From assembly GCA_051418055.1 (NCBI GenBank), contig JBPRGH010000085.1, positions 199,919 through 263,918 of the forward strand: a stretch of DNA of 64,000 nucleotides, read 5' to 3'. Source of the DNA: JBPRGH01 sp051418055. Lineage in GTDB: Bacteria; Bacteroidota; Bacteroidia; Cytophagales; Cyclobacteriaceae. Of this stretch, positions 9,205-18,153 are shown piece after piece (the stretch's first letter is position 1; each line of letters starts with the position of its first letter). Position numbers and translations under genes: made by a program. The notes beneath the pieces were generated by a model that saw only the letters and a list, made by a program, of their open reading frames with translations, was not told the origin of the DNA and did no database searches.

Positions 9205-9951
9205 TTAAAATCCTATTGAATTACCACCGTCCACTGTAATTGTGGTGCCCGTGATATATTTTGCAGATGGAGTTGATAAGAAATATACGGCTTCAGCCAC
9301 ATCTTCAGGCAAGCCTAATTCAGCCATCGGCGTTCTGGAAATCACCCTGTTCTTTCTTTCAGGATCATTATTCAGCGCCTTAGATGACATATCAGTTTTT
9401 ATAAATCCGGGAGCAACACAATTGACTCTAACACCCACTGGTGATAACTCTACTGCCATTGCTTTTGTCATTCCTTCTATAGCAGATTTTGCTGCCGTAT
9501 AAGCTATAATTTTAGGAATACCATATTTTGCCGCCATTGAGCTGATATTTACAATTGCTCCCTTTTTTCTTTTCACCATTCCCTGACTCACATCCCTGCT
9601 TAAGGCAAAGACTGCAGTAAGATTTGTAAGGATCACCTGTTGGAATTCTTCATTCGTGACCTCACCTAATGGTTTCTTTAAATGAATGCCGGCATTGTTA
9701 ACCAGGATATCAATATGTCCAAAATTTCTATTGATTTCTTCCACCAGCTGGGGAAGTTTATTCAATTCATTTAAGTCAAAAGAGATCCATTGGCATAGCT
9801 CTCCAAGTGAATCCTTGGCTTTTTTAAGTTTATCTTCATTCCGACCAATAATAACAGTTCGTATGTTATTCCTCACGAATTTTTTTGCTATGGCATAACC
9901 CAGCCCTGAGCCTCCTCCTGTTACCACAGCTAATTCCGTAGCTTCACTCAT
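9205..9951 (-). CDS. SDR-family oxidoreductase, candidate fructuronate reductase (D-mannonate oxidoreductase)
   Basis: A 248-residue classical short-chain dehydrogenase. It has the nucleotide-binding motif TGGGSGLG (about 11-18), NNAGIH, the catalytic Ser in VNISSMA, YTAAKSAIEG with Tyr/Lys, and PGFIKTDM. The closest named groups by eye are gluconate 5-dehydrogenase/KduD-like and Bacteroidota SDRs annotated D-mannonate oxidoreductase. The window encodes UxaC, UxuA, KDG kinase and KDPG aldolase but no UxuB, so fructuronate to mannonate reduction is the missing step. This gene lies between GH10 and GH67 in the xylan operon and is the natural candidate. That role is inferred from context; the SDR fold itself is certain. 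Confidence 0.85.
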   Translation of the reverse strand: MSEATELAVVTGGGSGLGYAIAKKFVRNNIRTVIIGRNEDKLKKAKDSLGELCQWISFDLNELNKLPQLVEEINRNFGHIDILVNNAGIHLKKPLGEVTNEEFQQVILTNLTAVFALSRDVSQGMVKRKKGAIVNISSMAAKYGIPKIIAYTAAKSAIEGMTKAMAVELSPVGVRVNCVAPGFIKTDMSSKALNNDPERKNRVISRTPMAELGLPEDVAEAVYFLSTPSAKYITGTTITVDGGNSIGF

Positions 9952-9963
9952 TCTTATTAATTT

Positions 9964-12144
9964 TTAATTACCCGGTACATATTTCGGGTCTAGGTTTATA
10001 TAATATTCCAATGGTTTTTTCGGAGCTTCAATTTCTTCCGGAAATGGTTTATCGGAAAAAGTCTGAAAGTAAGTAAGACATGCATTTTTCCACCACTCTG
10101 CTTCCTTCTCCTGTATTTTTAAATATGTTTTAGTCAGATTAAATCTTTCAGGATCGACATATCCCTGCAGTGTTTCCCAGGTTTCCTGCATTTTTCTGAC
10201 TGTATCCACACCACTTTGATATTTGATGTTTAATTCATCCCATAAAATTCGTCCGGAATTCATTTCATGATCCCACGGCACATGGTGAAACCATAATAGA
10301 TATTTTTCCGGACAATTATCAATATCACCAAATTTTTTCGCAACAGGCGGGAAATATTGTGATACAGCATTACTTCCGGAGGCAGTTCGGTCAAATCCAA
10401 CTCCTTCCTCGTCTGCCCTGTGATAGTAGACGGATGTCCAGTCTGCCCGATGTTTATCTTTGATCCATGGCCCAGGACCATAATGATGGGACCAGCCCAT
10501 CAGGTGGTGCAGGCCCAGAGGAGTCATGTAATTTACCACTGCCTCACGGGAATTCATCATCATTTCTTTTGCAGCTTCGACAAATTTATTTTCATTACTG
10601 AAGGTCATCTTTAGCCATTCTTCTGCTATTTCTTCTGATGAAAATTCATGATCCCAGGCAAGTCTTCCAAAGGCGTACCAGTCGGCCTGACCAAATATGC
10701 TACCTGTCCAGTTAATATCATTACCAATATTAGCTACACCTGCAATTCCAGTTCGTTCATAGTTATGAAGGGAACCGTCAATAACTTTTGCCACTGTCGA
10801 TCCTTTTCCTTTTGCATGGGTATCAGCATCAAGCACCTCTTTAAATAGTGGGGCGAGATAAGCAAGGTGAGTGGAAAATCCCAGATATTCTTTAGTGATC
10901 TGGAATTCCATCATCAGCGGGGTATCAGGCATAGCACCAAAGAGAGGATGGAAAGGCTCCCGGGGCTGAAAATCAATGGCACCATTTTTTACCTGGATGA
11001 GGACATTATCCCGAAATTTACCATCCAGAGGTTTGAATTCATTATAAGCCTGTTTGGCACGGTCTTCAGGTTCTTCATTGCTATACACAAATGCACGCCA
11101 CATAACGATTCCCCCATGTGGTTTTAAAGCATCAGCTAAAAGATTTGCTCCCTCGGCATGAGACCGTCCATAGTTCTGCGGACCTGGTTGTCCTTCAGAA
11201 TTTGCCTTTACCAAAAAACCACCAAAATCCGGAATTACCTTATAGATCTCATTGGCTTTATCTTTCCACCAGGCAATTACTTCAGGTGCAAGTGGATCAG
11301 CAGTATCCAGGCCTCCAATTTCTACAGGAGCACTGAAGCGTGCTGTCAGATATATTTTTAAACCATAAGGACGAAATGTATTTGCGAGTGCGGCTACTTT
11401 ATCTATATAGTCTTCTGTTAATACCAACGCATTCGCATTAACATTTGTAAGCACTGTTCCATTAATTCCCAGAGATGCATTCGCACGGGCATAATCAATA
11501 TATCGCTGATCAATATAATCAGGCAGCTTATGCCAGTCCCAGATGGAAAATCCTGCATAACCACGTTCCACTGTTCTGTCCAGATTATCCCAGTGATTTA
11601 GTACGCGGTGCTTAATCTTTGGTGCACTTATAATATCCAGATTTTCCAAAGATCTATGTTGTTGTAACAGGTTTAATAGCCTAAAAGTACCATAAAGCAC
11701 TCCAACCTCAGTATTCGCGGCAATAACTATTGCTTTTTTTCCATCTATCGAAGTGCTTTTAAGAATGAAGCCTTCATCTCCAATAGTTTTTAGCTGTGGA
11801 TTAATACCAAGATTTTTAATTATGGATGAATTTCCTGGTGTTCCTGCAATAAGAGCACCTGAAGCAGTTAAATCGTCTGTTACCAGTACGGCAGTATTTA
11901 ACAATCCGGTAAGCCCCCTCTCAAGTTCATCTTTTATTATTTCTGTGGTTGCTGATCCACCAGAGACTACTATTTGGTTAAAATTAGTTATATAACTATC
12001 ACGAATGGCTTTATCTTTAATTGGCTGATATTGCAGCCAGAGGTCATACCCGTTATTGCCAAAAGATGGAATAGTTAAAAATGCCAGGAATAGGGCTGTA
12101 ATAAATCGAACCTGGGATTTTTTATGTCTAATTAATGTAATCAT
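9964..12144 (-). CDS. GH67 alpha-glucuronidase
   Basis: A 726-residue secreted GH67 enzyme, which removes (4-O-methyl-)glucuronic acid from the non-reducing end of xylo-oligosaccharides. An N-terminal signal segment ends near SFGNNGYDLW. The N-terminal domain is followed by the TIM barrel. KANSEGQPGP holds the acid Glu317, and the paired base residues are Asp391 (NGAIDFQPREP) and Glu413 (MMEFQITKEYLG). The alpha-helical C-terminal part (MGWSHHYGPGPW, HHVPWDHEM) matches the family. It is the first enzyme gene downstream of the LacI regulator (6-base gap) and feeds glucuronate to the TRAP/UxaC branch. Length is normal and no defect was seen. Confidence 0.95.
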   Translation of the reverse strand: MITLIRHKKSQVRFITALFLAFLTIPSFGNNGYDLWLQYQPIKDKAIRDSYITNFNQIVVSGGSATTEIIKDELERGLTGLLNTAVLVTDDLTASGALIAGTPGNSSIIKNLGINPQLKTIGDEGFILKSTSIDGKKAIVIAANTEVGVLYGTFRLLNLLQQHRSLENLDIISAPKIKHRVLNHWDNLDRTVERGYAGFSIWDWHKLPDYIDQRYIDYARANASLGINGTVLTNVNANALVLTEDYIDKVAALANTFRPYGLKIYLTARFSAPVEIGGLDTADPLAPEVIAWWKDKANEIYKVIPDFGGFLVKANSEGQPGPQNYGRSHAEGANLLADALKPHGGIVMWRAFVYSNEEPEDRAKQAYNEFKPLDGKFRDNVLIQVKNGAIDFQPREPFHPLFGAMPDTPLMMEFQITKEYLGFSTHLAYLAPLFKEVLDADTHAKGKGSTVAKVIDGSLHNYERTGIAGVANIGNDINWTGSIFGQADWYAFGRLAWDHEFSSEEIAEEWLKMTFSNENKFVEAAKEMMMNSREAVVNYMTPLGLHHLMGWSHHYGPGPWIKDKHRADWTSVYYHRADEEGVGFDRTASGSNAVSQYFPPVAKKFGDIDNCPEKYLLWFHHVPWDHEMNSGRILWDELNIKYQSGVDTVRKMQETWETLQGYVDPERFNLTKTYLKIQEKEAEWWKNACLTYFQTFSDKPFPEEIEAPKKPLEYYINLDPKYVPGN

Positions 12145-12150
12145 GTGCGG

Positions 12151-13188
12151 TTATATTGCTTTTGCCAGTTTGCCTTTTAAAGATGATTGCCTAACGATAA
12201 GATCAGATCTCAATGTTATTGTATTTGTGGAAATGCTACCGGAAAGGCCATTCATTAGGTTTATAAGATTCCTCACAGCTACTTCACCCATTTCATATCC
12301 GGGATAATCAATAGTTGTTAGGTTTGGCTCAATAATTTTTGAAATTGGGTCATTGTTAAACCCAACTACCGCAACATCATCAGGGATTTTCACACCTGCC
12401 AATTGCAGATGTTTCATAAAATGAACAGCACAGGTATCGTTGGAAAAAAATACTCCGTCAGGAAGCTGATTCAGGTTAAGGATCTCTTCTGCTATTTTTT
12501 TACCTGCCTCTTCATTAAGATCACAGGTAAATACTGAAGCATCGTTATAGGGCAGATGATTATCTATTAAAGCATATTTAAACCCTTTACATCGATCGCT
12601 GTATACATTTCTTTTAAGGTTACCTGTGACATGTACAATAGTTCTACATCCCTGCTCAATAAGATGTGTTGTTGCTTTATAGGCTGCTGATATATTATCA
12701 ATAATTACACCGACACAATTTGCATCCTCATAGACCCTGTCGAAGAAAACCAATGGGATATTTTTTTCAATGAAGGGTTTGAAATGATCGATATTTTCTG
12801 TGTTTGCAGCTAATGAAACCAGAAGTCCATCAATCCGACTGCTAAACATGGTATTGGAATTGGCTACTTCCTTGCTATAGCTTTCAAGTGATTGGTTAAT
12901 TAAAATATTAAAACCTTCTTCATTAGCAACCTTTTCAATACCTGCTATTACAGATGACATAAAAAGGCTGTTGAGCCTGGGAACAATGACACCAATAGTA
13001 TTTGTCTTACTGGTCCTTAACCGGCTGGCAAAAATGTTAGATCTATAACCCAGGCTATTGGCCCGGTCCATTATTAATTTTTTTGTGGCCTTGCTTACCG
13101 CCACATGATCATTAAGGGCCCGACTTACGGTAGAAGGGGAAAATCCCGTTCCTTCTGCTATATCATAAATTGTTACTTCCTTTTTCAT
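12151..13188 (-). CDS. LacI-family transcriptional regulator of the xylan/uronate locus
   Basis: A 345-residue LacI-type repressor or activator. The N-terminal helix-turn-helix and hinge are TIYDIAEGTGFSPSTVSRALNDH (about 6-28) and the periplasmic-binding-like sensor domain follows (IGVIVPRLNSLFMSSVIAGIE...). It is the first gene of the minus-strand GH67-SDR-GH10-GH9 operon and diverges from GH3. A 14-bp palindrome with the LacI-type central CG (TGCAATCGGTTGCA, 13331) lies in the shared promoter region. A 13-of-14 copy lies between uxaC and xylB. The effector is probably a xylo- or aldouronic oligosaccharide or uronate metabolite; this is inferred from the target genes. Confidence 0.92.
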   Translation of the reverse strand: MKKEVTIYDIAEGTGFSPSTVSRALNDHVAVSKATKKLIMDRANSLGYRSNIFASRLRTSKTNTIGVIVPRLNSLFMSSVIAGIEKVANEEGFNILINQSLESYSKEVANSNTMFSSRIDGLLVSLAANTENIDHFKPFIEKNIPLVFFDRVYEDANCVGVIIDNISAAYKATTHLIEQGCRTIVHVTGNLKRNVYSDRCKGFKYALIDNHLPYNDASVFTCDLNEEAGKKIAEEILNLNQLPDGVFFSNDTCAVHFMKHLQLAGVKIPDDVAVVGFNNDPISKIIEPNLTTIDYPGYEMGEVAVRNLINLMNGLSGSISTNTITLRSDLIVRQSSLKGKLAKAI

Positions 13189-13392
13189 ATTTCCCCAATT
13201 ATGAGTCTGTTATAATAGAATTCTCCTTATTCAGGATCATTATCACTAAACTTTACGGTGCAATTTTTAAAGCATTTTGCTATTGAAACTGAAATATAAA
13301 ATGAAATTACATAAAAATGAAATATTTGATGCAATCGGTTGCAAAATAAAAAAACAACTATCATATTTACTTCCGGATAACAGTAAATTTTT
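13189..13392. promoter_or_regulatory. divergent promoter region between lacI-type gene and GH3
   Basis: A 204-base AT-rich spacer between divergent genes that must hold promoters for both operons. The only clear element I can name is the palindrome at 13331-13344. Downstream of it a TATCATATTTAC stretch could serve as the GH3 -7 region. Confidence 0.6.
13331..13344. promoter_or_regulatory. LacI-type operator palindrome (copy 1)
   Basis: TGCAATCGGTTGCA is a 14-bp inverted repeat with central CG and one mismatched pair, the usual shape of LacI/PurR-family operators. It lies 49 bases before the GH3 start. A copy differing at one base from the ideal palindrome occurs at 26488 on the opposite strand. 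Confidence 0.72.
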
Positions 13393-15585
13393 ATGAGCAG
13401 AGCTTTCCTTTATATATTCATTTTGGCCGGTACTTTATTTTTTACTAAGGCGAAAAGTCAGCAAAATCCTGAATATTTAAATGTAGATCTTTCCTTTGAG
13501 GAGCGTGTTGATGCACTGGTTAATTCTCTTACTTTACAGGAGAAGATAGGCCAGCTTACCTACAATAGCCCGGCTATTGACAGACTTGACATCCCTGCAT
13601 ACAACTGGTGGAATGAAGCTCTCCATGGTGTTGGCCGTGCGGGTGTAGCCACTATTTTTCCACAGGCAATAGGATTGGGAGCTACATTTGATGAGGAACT
13701 CATTTTAAGAGTTTCCTCTGCCATCTCTGATGAAGCACGTGCAATGTATAATGCTTCTGTGGACAAAGGTTATCATATGAAATATGGTGGATTAACCTTC
13801 TGGACACCTAATATAAATATATTCCGTGACCCCCGCTGGGGAAGGGGTCAGGAAACGTACGGAGAAGACCCTTACCTCACTTCAGTTCTAGGTAAAGCAT
13901 TTGTTAACGGATTGCAGGGTGATCATCCAAAATACCTGAAAACCGCTGCCTGTGCAAAGCATTATGCGGTACATAGCGGTCCCGAAAAGCTTCGTCATGA
14001 ATTTAATGCTGAAGTCTCAAAGAAAGATCTGTATGAAACATATCTTCCTGCTTTTGAAGCTTTAGTTACAGAAGCTAAAGTTGAAGCAGTAATGTGTGCT
14101 TACAATAGTACAAATGGAGAGCCATGCTGCGCCAATAAGTATCTCCTGGAGGATGTGTTAAGAGATAAGTGGGGATTTAAGGGACACGTAGTTTCAGATT
14201 GCTGGGCGCTTGTGGATTTTTATAATGGTCATAACGTAGTGGAAAATGAAGCTCAGGCGGCAGCGCTTGCCATCAAAAGTGGTATCAATTTAAATTGTGG
14301 CAGCGTTTATGCCGCAGCTCTTGAGCAGGCAGTGAAGGATGGCTTAGTGGAAGAAGCTGTAATTGATGAAAATTTAAAAGTTCTTTTAAGAACTAAATTT
14401 AAGCTGGGCTTATTCGATCCTGAGGAGGAAAATCCATATAATGATATTTCAACAGAAGTTATAAATAGTGAAAAGCACCGCCAGCTGGCACGTGAGGCCG
14501 CACAAAAATCAATCGTACTATTAAAGAATAATGGTGTGCTTCCATTGAAAAAGGACCTGTCAATGTATTTTGTTACAGGTCCAAATGCGTCATCTGTTGA
14601 TGCATTACTGGGAAATTATTATGGTATAAATCCTAATATGGTGACAATCCTGGAGGGTTTATCTGCTAAAATTGAACCTGGTAGCCAGATGCAATACCGG
14701 ATGGGAGCATTGCTTGACAGAGAGAACGTTAACCCTCAGGACTGGACTACAGGAAATGCGAAAATAGCCGATGCTACTTTTGTGGTTATGGGCCTTACAG
14801 GGCTATTGGAAGGAGAGGAGGGCGAATCCATTGCTTCTCCATATTTTGGCGATCGCCTGGATTATAACCTGCCTCAAAATCAGATCAATTTTTTAAAGAA
14901 GATTCGGGAGGGGCATTCTCAACCTGTAATTGCAATAATTACTGGTGGTAGCCCTATGAATTTGGCAGAAGTACAGGAAATTGCAGACGCCGTTGTGCTG
15001 GCATGGTACCCGGGAGCTGAGGGTGGAAATGCTGTTGCAGATATTGTTTTTGGAGATGTTTCCCCTTCAGGACGATTACCTATTACATTTCCAAAATCAC
15101 TCGATCAATTGCCACCTTATGAAGATTATAGCATGAAAGGCAGGACCTATCGGTATATGTCAGAAGACCCTTTATATCCTTTTGGGTTCGGATTAAGCTA
15201 TGCATCATTCAACTATGATGACCTGAAATTTTCATCGAAAGAAATTAAAAAAGGAGAATCATTGAATGTTGAGGCTACTATTACAAATATCGGAAAACTT
15301 GAAGGGGAAGAAGTAGTTCAGCTTTATATACATGATATGGAGGCGGATGTTGATGTTCCTCTTTATTCATTAAAAGAAATTAAGAGGATAAAATTAGCTC
15401 CCGGAGCATCTGAAACTGTCCGGTTTACCGTTACTCCAGAAATGATGAACATTATCAATAAAGAAGGTAATGAGATCCTGGAAAAAGGAAATTACAAAAT
15501 TTTTATAGCCGGGGCCGCTCCTCATAAAAGAAGTGTGGAGCTAGGTGCCCCGGAACCATTAACAGGTATTTTTTCAATAAACTGA
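13393..15585 (+). CDS. GH3 beta-xylosidase-type glycosidase, secreted
   Basis: A 730-residue GH3 enzyme with signal peptide (to about 22, AKSQ). The N-terminal barrel carries KHYAVHSGPEKLRHEFNAEV and the nucleophile motif VVSDCWALVDF (Asp269). The C-terminal alpha/beta domain follows (SIVLLKNNGVLPL), then a fibronectin-III-like tail (PFGFGLSYASFNY...). The sequence is of the plant/bacterial beta-xylosidase/arabinofuranosidase branch (NEALHGVGRAGVATIFPQ). It would release xylose from xylo-oligosaccharides in the periplasm. It heads the plus-strand operon GH3-GH30-GH43 behind the LacI-type operator, and its stop is one base from the GH30 start. Confidence 0.92.
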   Translation: MSRAFLYIFILAGTLFFTKAKSQQNPEYLNVDLSFEERVDALVNSLTLQEKIGQLTYNSPAIDRLDIPAYNWWNEALHGVGRAGVATIFPQAIGLGATFDEELILRVSSAISDEARAMYNASVDKGYHMKYGGLTFWTPNINIFRDPRWGRGQETYGEDPYLTSVLGKAFVNGLQGDHPKYLKTAACAKHYAVHSGPEKLRHEFNAEVSKKDLYETYLPAFEALVTEAKVEAVMCAYNSTNGEPCCANKYLLEDVLRDKWGFKGHVVSDCWALVDFYNGHNVVENEAQAAALAIKSGINLNCGSVYAAALEQAVKDGLVEEAVIDENLKVLLRTKFKLGLFDPEEENPYNDISTEVINSEKHRQLAREAAQKSIVLLKNNGVLPLKKDLSMYFVTGPNASSVDALLGNYYGINPNMVTILEGLSAKIEPGSQMQYRMGALLDRENVNPQDWTTGNAKIADATFVVMGLTGLLEGEEGESIASPYFGDRLDYNLPQNQINFLKKIREGHSQPVIAIITGGSPMNLAEVQEIADAVVLAWYPGAEGGNAVADIVFGDVSPSGRLPITFPKSLDQLPPYEDYSMKGRTYRYMSEDPLYPFGFGLSYASFNYDDLKFSSKEIKKGESLNVEATITNIGKLEGEEVVQLYIHDMEADVDVPLYSLKEIKRIKLAPGASETVRFTVTPEMMNIINKEGNEILEKGNYKIFIAGAAPHKRSVELGAPEPLTGIFSIN

Positions 15586-15586
15586 T

Positions 15587-16987
15587 ATGAATTTAATATT
15601 AAATATTTCCAAAAGTTGGTTTTTAGGGCTGACAGTCATCACATTAATAAGCCTCTACTCATGTTCAGATGATGATACACCTATACCTCCACCTGTAGTA
15701 GAACCAGAAGGAGATTCCATAGTTGTAAATACATCTGTTTCATATCAGGAGATGATAGGATTTGGTGGTGCTTTGACCTGGTATAGTGACAGGGTTTATA
15801 GCAGCAGTAAGAAAGAAGAGATCTACCAGTTGATGTTCGAAGATCTGGGGTTAGATATTTTACGCCTGAAAAACTGGTATTATCCGGAGAACTATCCTGT
15901 AAATAAATCACCAGATAATATGTTGACAACAGGTGATGAAATCATGTTTAATGCAACGAATGAGTTTTATGCGAAAGCAAAAGAATACAATCCTGAAATT
16001 GAGGTGCTGCTTAGTGCCTGGGGACCTCCACCAAGCCTGAAAAGTAATGATCATTTACGGGAAGGAACATTAAAACGTGATGATGAAGGTTATATGTATG
16101 CCGAATATGCACAGTGGTGGGTAGATGCGTTGGATCATATCACATTTGACCCGGAATATATCAGTATTCAGAATGAGCCATCTTATACAAATCCTGGTTG
16201 GACCACCTGTATGTGGAGGCCTACGGAAACTACAACAAATGCAGGTTATGAATCAGCTTTTGACAGTGTATATAACAGGATTAAAGATCGCCCGCAAGCG
16301 CCGGTGATGATTGGACCGGAGTCAGAGAATATTTCAGCCTTTATAAATTTCGCTCCGGTGGTGAAGGATAAAGATTACTGTCCTATATACGCATGGCATC
16401 CATATAATTTTAATGAAAGTACCAGTATGAGCACCATCACAAGCTCATTAAGAAGTATGTATTCCAACTTTAGTAATAAACCTAATATAATGACTGAATA
16501 TTCTACATTAAGCTGGTTTAAAACAGCAAGATTTATTCAGCAGACATTGATTGAATCACATACTTCAGCTTATATCTACTGGGAATTAATGTGGGGAAAT
16601 CTTGAAACTAAAGATCAGGCAATGATCTATATGAACAGTTCTGGAGAATATACAGTAAACCCATTCTTTCATTTGATTAAGCATTATGCCAAATATATTG
16701 ATAAAGGATATAAAAGAGTGGATGTTACGAGCAGTCAGGAGTCAATGGAGATATCCGGTTTCATCAATCCGGCAGGAGATCAACTTACTTTAATACTAAT
16801 AAATTCAGCGGGTTCTGCTTCTGAACAATTTGAGGTAAAAGTAAAAGATCATGAATTTACGCTTGTCCATGCTTTCCAAAGTAGGGAAGGTAACTATTAT
16901 GATGATTTGACCGAGTTGGATTTTTCTGAGAATAAAATACTTTTTCCCAGCTCCTCTATTACCACTATGGTGTTTGAACTTAATTAA
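15587..16987 (+). CDS. GH30 family glycosidase (glucuronoxylanase-like), lipoprotein
   Basis: A 466-residue GH30 enzyme. Lipobox LYSC at about residue 27 precedes an Asp-rich linker. The barrel begins with MIGFGGALTWYSDRVY. The acid/base is in ISIQNEPSYTNPGW (Glu197) and the nucleophile in IMTEYSTLSW (Glu304). The C-terminal beta-domain (GYKRVDVTSSQ...VHAFQSREGNYYDD) is the family's side domain. GH30_8 members cleave xylan next to methylglucuronic acid branches, which fits the GH67/uronate genes. Subfamily assignment is by eye and not certain. It is in an operon with GH3 (1-base gap) and GH43 (16-base gap). Confidence 0.85.
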   Translation: MNLILNISKSWFLGLTVITLISLYSCSDDDTPIPPPVVEPEGDSIVVNTSVSYQEMIGFGGALTWYSDRVYSSSKKEEIYQLMFEDLGLDILRLKNWYYPENYPVNKSPDNMLTTGDEIMFNATNEFYAKAKEYNPEIEVLLSAWGPPPSLKSNDHLREGTLKRDDEGYMYAEYAQWWVDALDHITFDPEYISIQNEPSYTNPGWTTCMWRPTETTTNAGYESAFDSVYNRIKDRPQAPVMIGPESENISAFINFAPVVKDKDYCPIYAWHPYNFNESTSMSTITSSLRSMYSNFSNKPNIMTEYSTLSWFKTARFIQQTLIESHTSAYIYWELMWGNLETKDQAMIYMNSSGEYTVNPFFHLIKHYAKYIDKGYKRVDVTSSQESMEISGFINPAGDQLTLILINSAGSASEQFEVKVKDHEFTLVHAFQSREGNYYDDLTELDFSENKILFPSSSITTMVFELN

Positions 16988-17003
16988 ATTAATATAAAAA
17001 ACT

Positions 17004-18101
17004 ATGCTTAAAAATTTAAATCTCTCAATCCTGATGAGCTTTGCTGTGCTGATATCTGCATGTGATACTGGGCAAAATACCACCGGCGAAGCAAATACAG
17101 ATACTCTTCCTGAAGATGATACTGTAAAAGCTGAACTAAAGCCAATTATAGACCATATGTATACGGCTGACCCCTCAGCACATGTTTTTGAGGGGAAAAT
17201 TTATCTGTATCCGTCACATGATTATGAATCCGGTATCCCTGAAGATGATCTGGGCAGCCATTTTCATATGAAGGATTATCATGTGTTTTCTATGGATAGT
17301 GTAGGTGGAGAGATCACAGATCATGGTGTTGCTCTTAAAGTTGAAGATGTTCCATGGGCAGAGAAGCAAATGTGGGCTCCGGATGCAGCTGAGAAAAATG
17401 GAAAATACTATTTCTATTTTCCTGCAAAAGATAAAGATGGAATTTTCAGGTTAGGTGTGGCAGTCGCTGATAATCCTGCAGGACCTTTTACTCCGGAAGA
17501 AAAACCGATTGAAGGTAGTTACAGTATTGACCCCGCTGTTTATAAAGATGAAGATGGGACCTATTACATGTATTTTGGCGGAATATGGGGAGGTCAGCTG
17601 CAAAGATGGACTTCCGGAGAATATAAGGCAGAGGATACTTACCCTGCTGAAGGACAACCGGCGCTAAATTCAAAAGTGGTTAAACTTAGTGATGATATGA
17701 AATCTTTTGCTGAGCAACCCCGGGATGTGGTTTTGCTTGACCAGGATGGTTCTCCAATAAAAGTAGAAGATAATGAAAAGCGCTTTTTTGAAGCTGCATG
17801 GGTACATAAATACAATGGCAAATATTATTTCTCTTATTCCACAGGAGATACACATAATATTGCCTATGCAACAGGTGACAGCCCATATGGTCCATTCACA
17901 TATCAGGGTATAATACTAAAGCCGGTTTTAGGCTGGACCAATCATCATTCGATTGTAGAGCATGATGGAAAATGGTGGTTATTCTTCCATGACAGCTCTT
18001 TATCTGGTGGTAAAACACATCTGAGAAGTGTAAAAGTAACAGAGCTGAAGCATAAAGAAGATGGTACAATAGAGACTATTGATGCAATGGTGAAATTGTA
18101 A
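17004..18101 (+). CDS. GH43 family beta-xylosidase/arabinofuranosidase, lipoprotein
   Basis: A 365-residue five-bladed beta-propeller glycosidase. Lipobox ISAC (Cys20) precedes an acidic linker. The catalytic base is in MYTADPSAHVFEGKIYLYPSHD (Asp56) and the pKa-modulating Asp in SIDPAVYKDEDGTYYMYFGG. The acid Glu is in FFEAAWVHKYNGKYYFSYS. WAPDAAEKNGKYYFYFP is also typical. The family removes xylose or arabinose from xylan fragments; which of the two cannot be decided here. It is the last gene of the GH3-GH30-GH43 operon and ends in a bidirectional terminator shared with the opposing acetylesterase gene. Confidence 0.9.
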   Translation: MLKNLNLSILMSFAVLISACDTGQNTTGEANTDTLPEDDTVKAELKPIIDHMYTADPSAHVFEGKIYLYPSHDYESGIPEDDLGSHFHMKDYHVFSMDSVGGEITDHGVALKVEDVPWAEKQMWAPDAAEKNGKYYFYFPAKDKDGIFRLGVAVADNPAGPFTPEEKPIEGSYSIDPAVYKDEDGTYYMYFGGIWGGQLQRWTSGEYKAEDTYPAEGQPALNSKVVKLSDDMKSFAEQPRDVVLLDQDGSPIKVEDNEKRFFEAAWVHKYNGKYYFSYSTGDTHNIAYATGDSPYGPFTYQGIILKPVLGWTNHHSIVEHDGKWWLFFHDSSLSGGKTHLRSVKVTELKHKEDGTIETIDAMVKL

Positions 18102-18108
18102 TGATATT

Positions 18109-18153
18109 ATAAACTACCGGTCTGCCGCTTTAGTCATCGGACCGGTAGTTTAT
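18109..18153. terminator. bidirectional intrinsic terminator between convergent GH43 and acetylesterase genes
   Basis: A 14-bp perfect stem, ATAAACTACCGGTC paired with GACCGGTAGTTTAT, with a 17-nt loop. It is followed by T-rich sequence on the plus side and AT-rich sequence on the minus side. The minus-strand stop codon (18130-18132) sits inside the loop. Confidence 0.85.
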
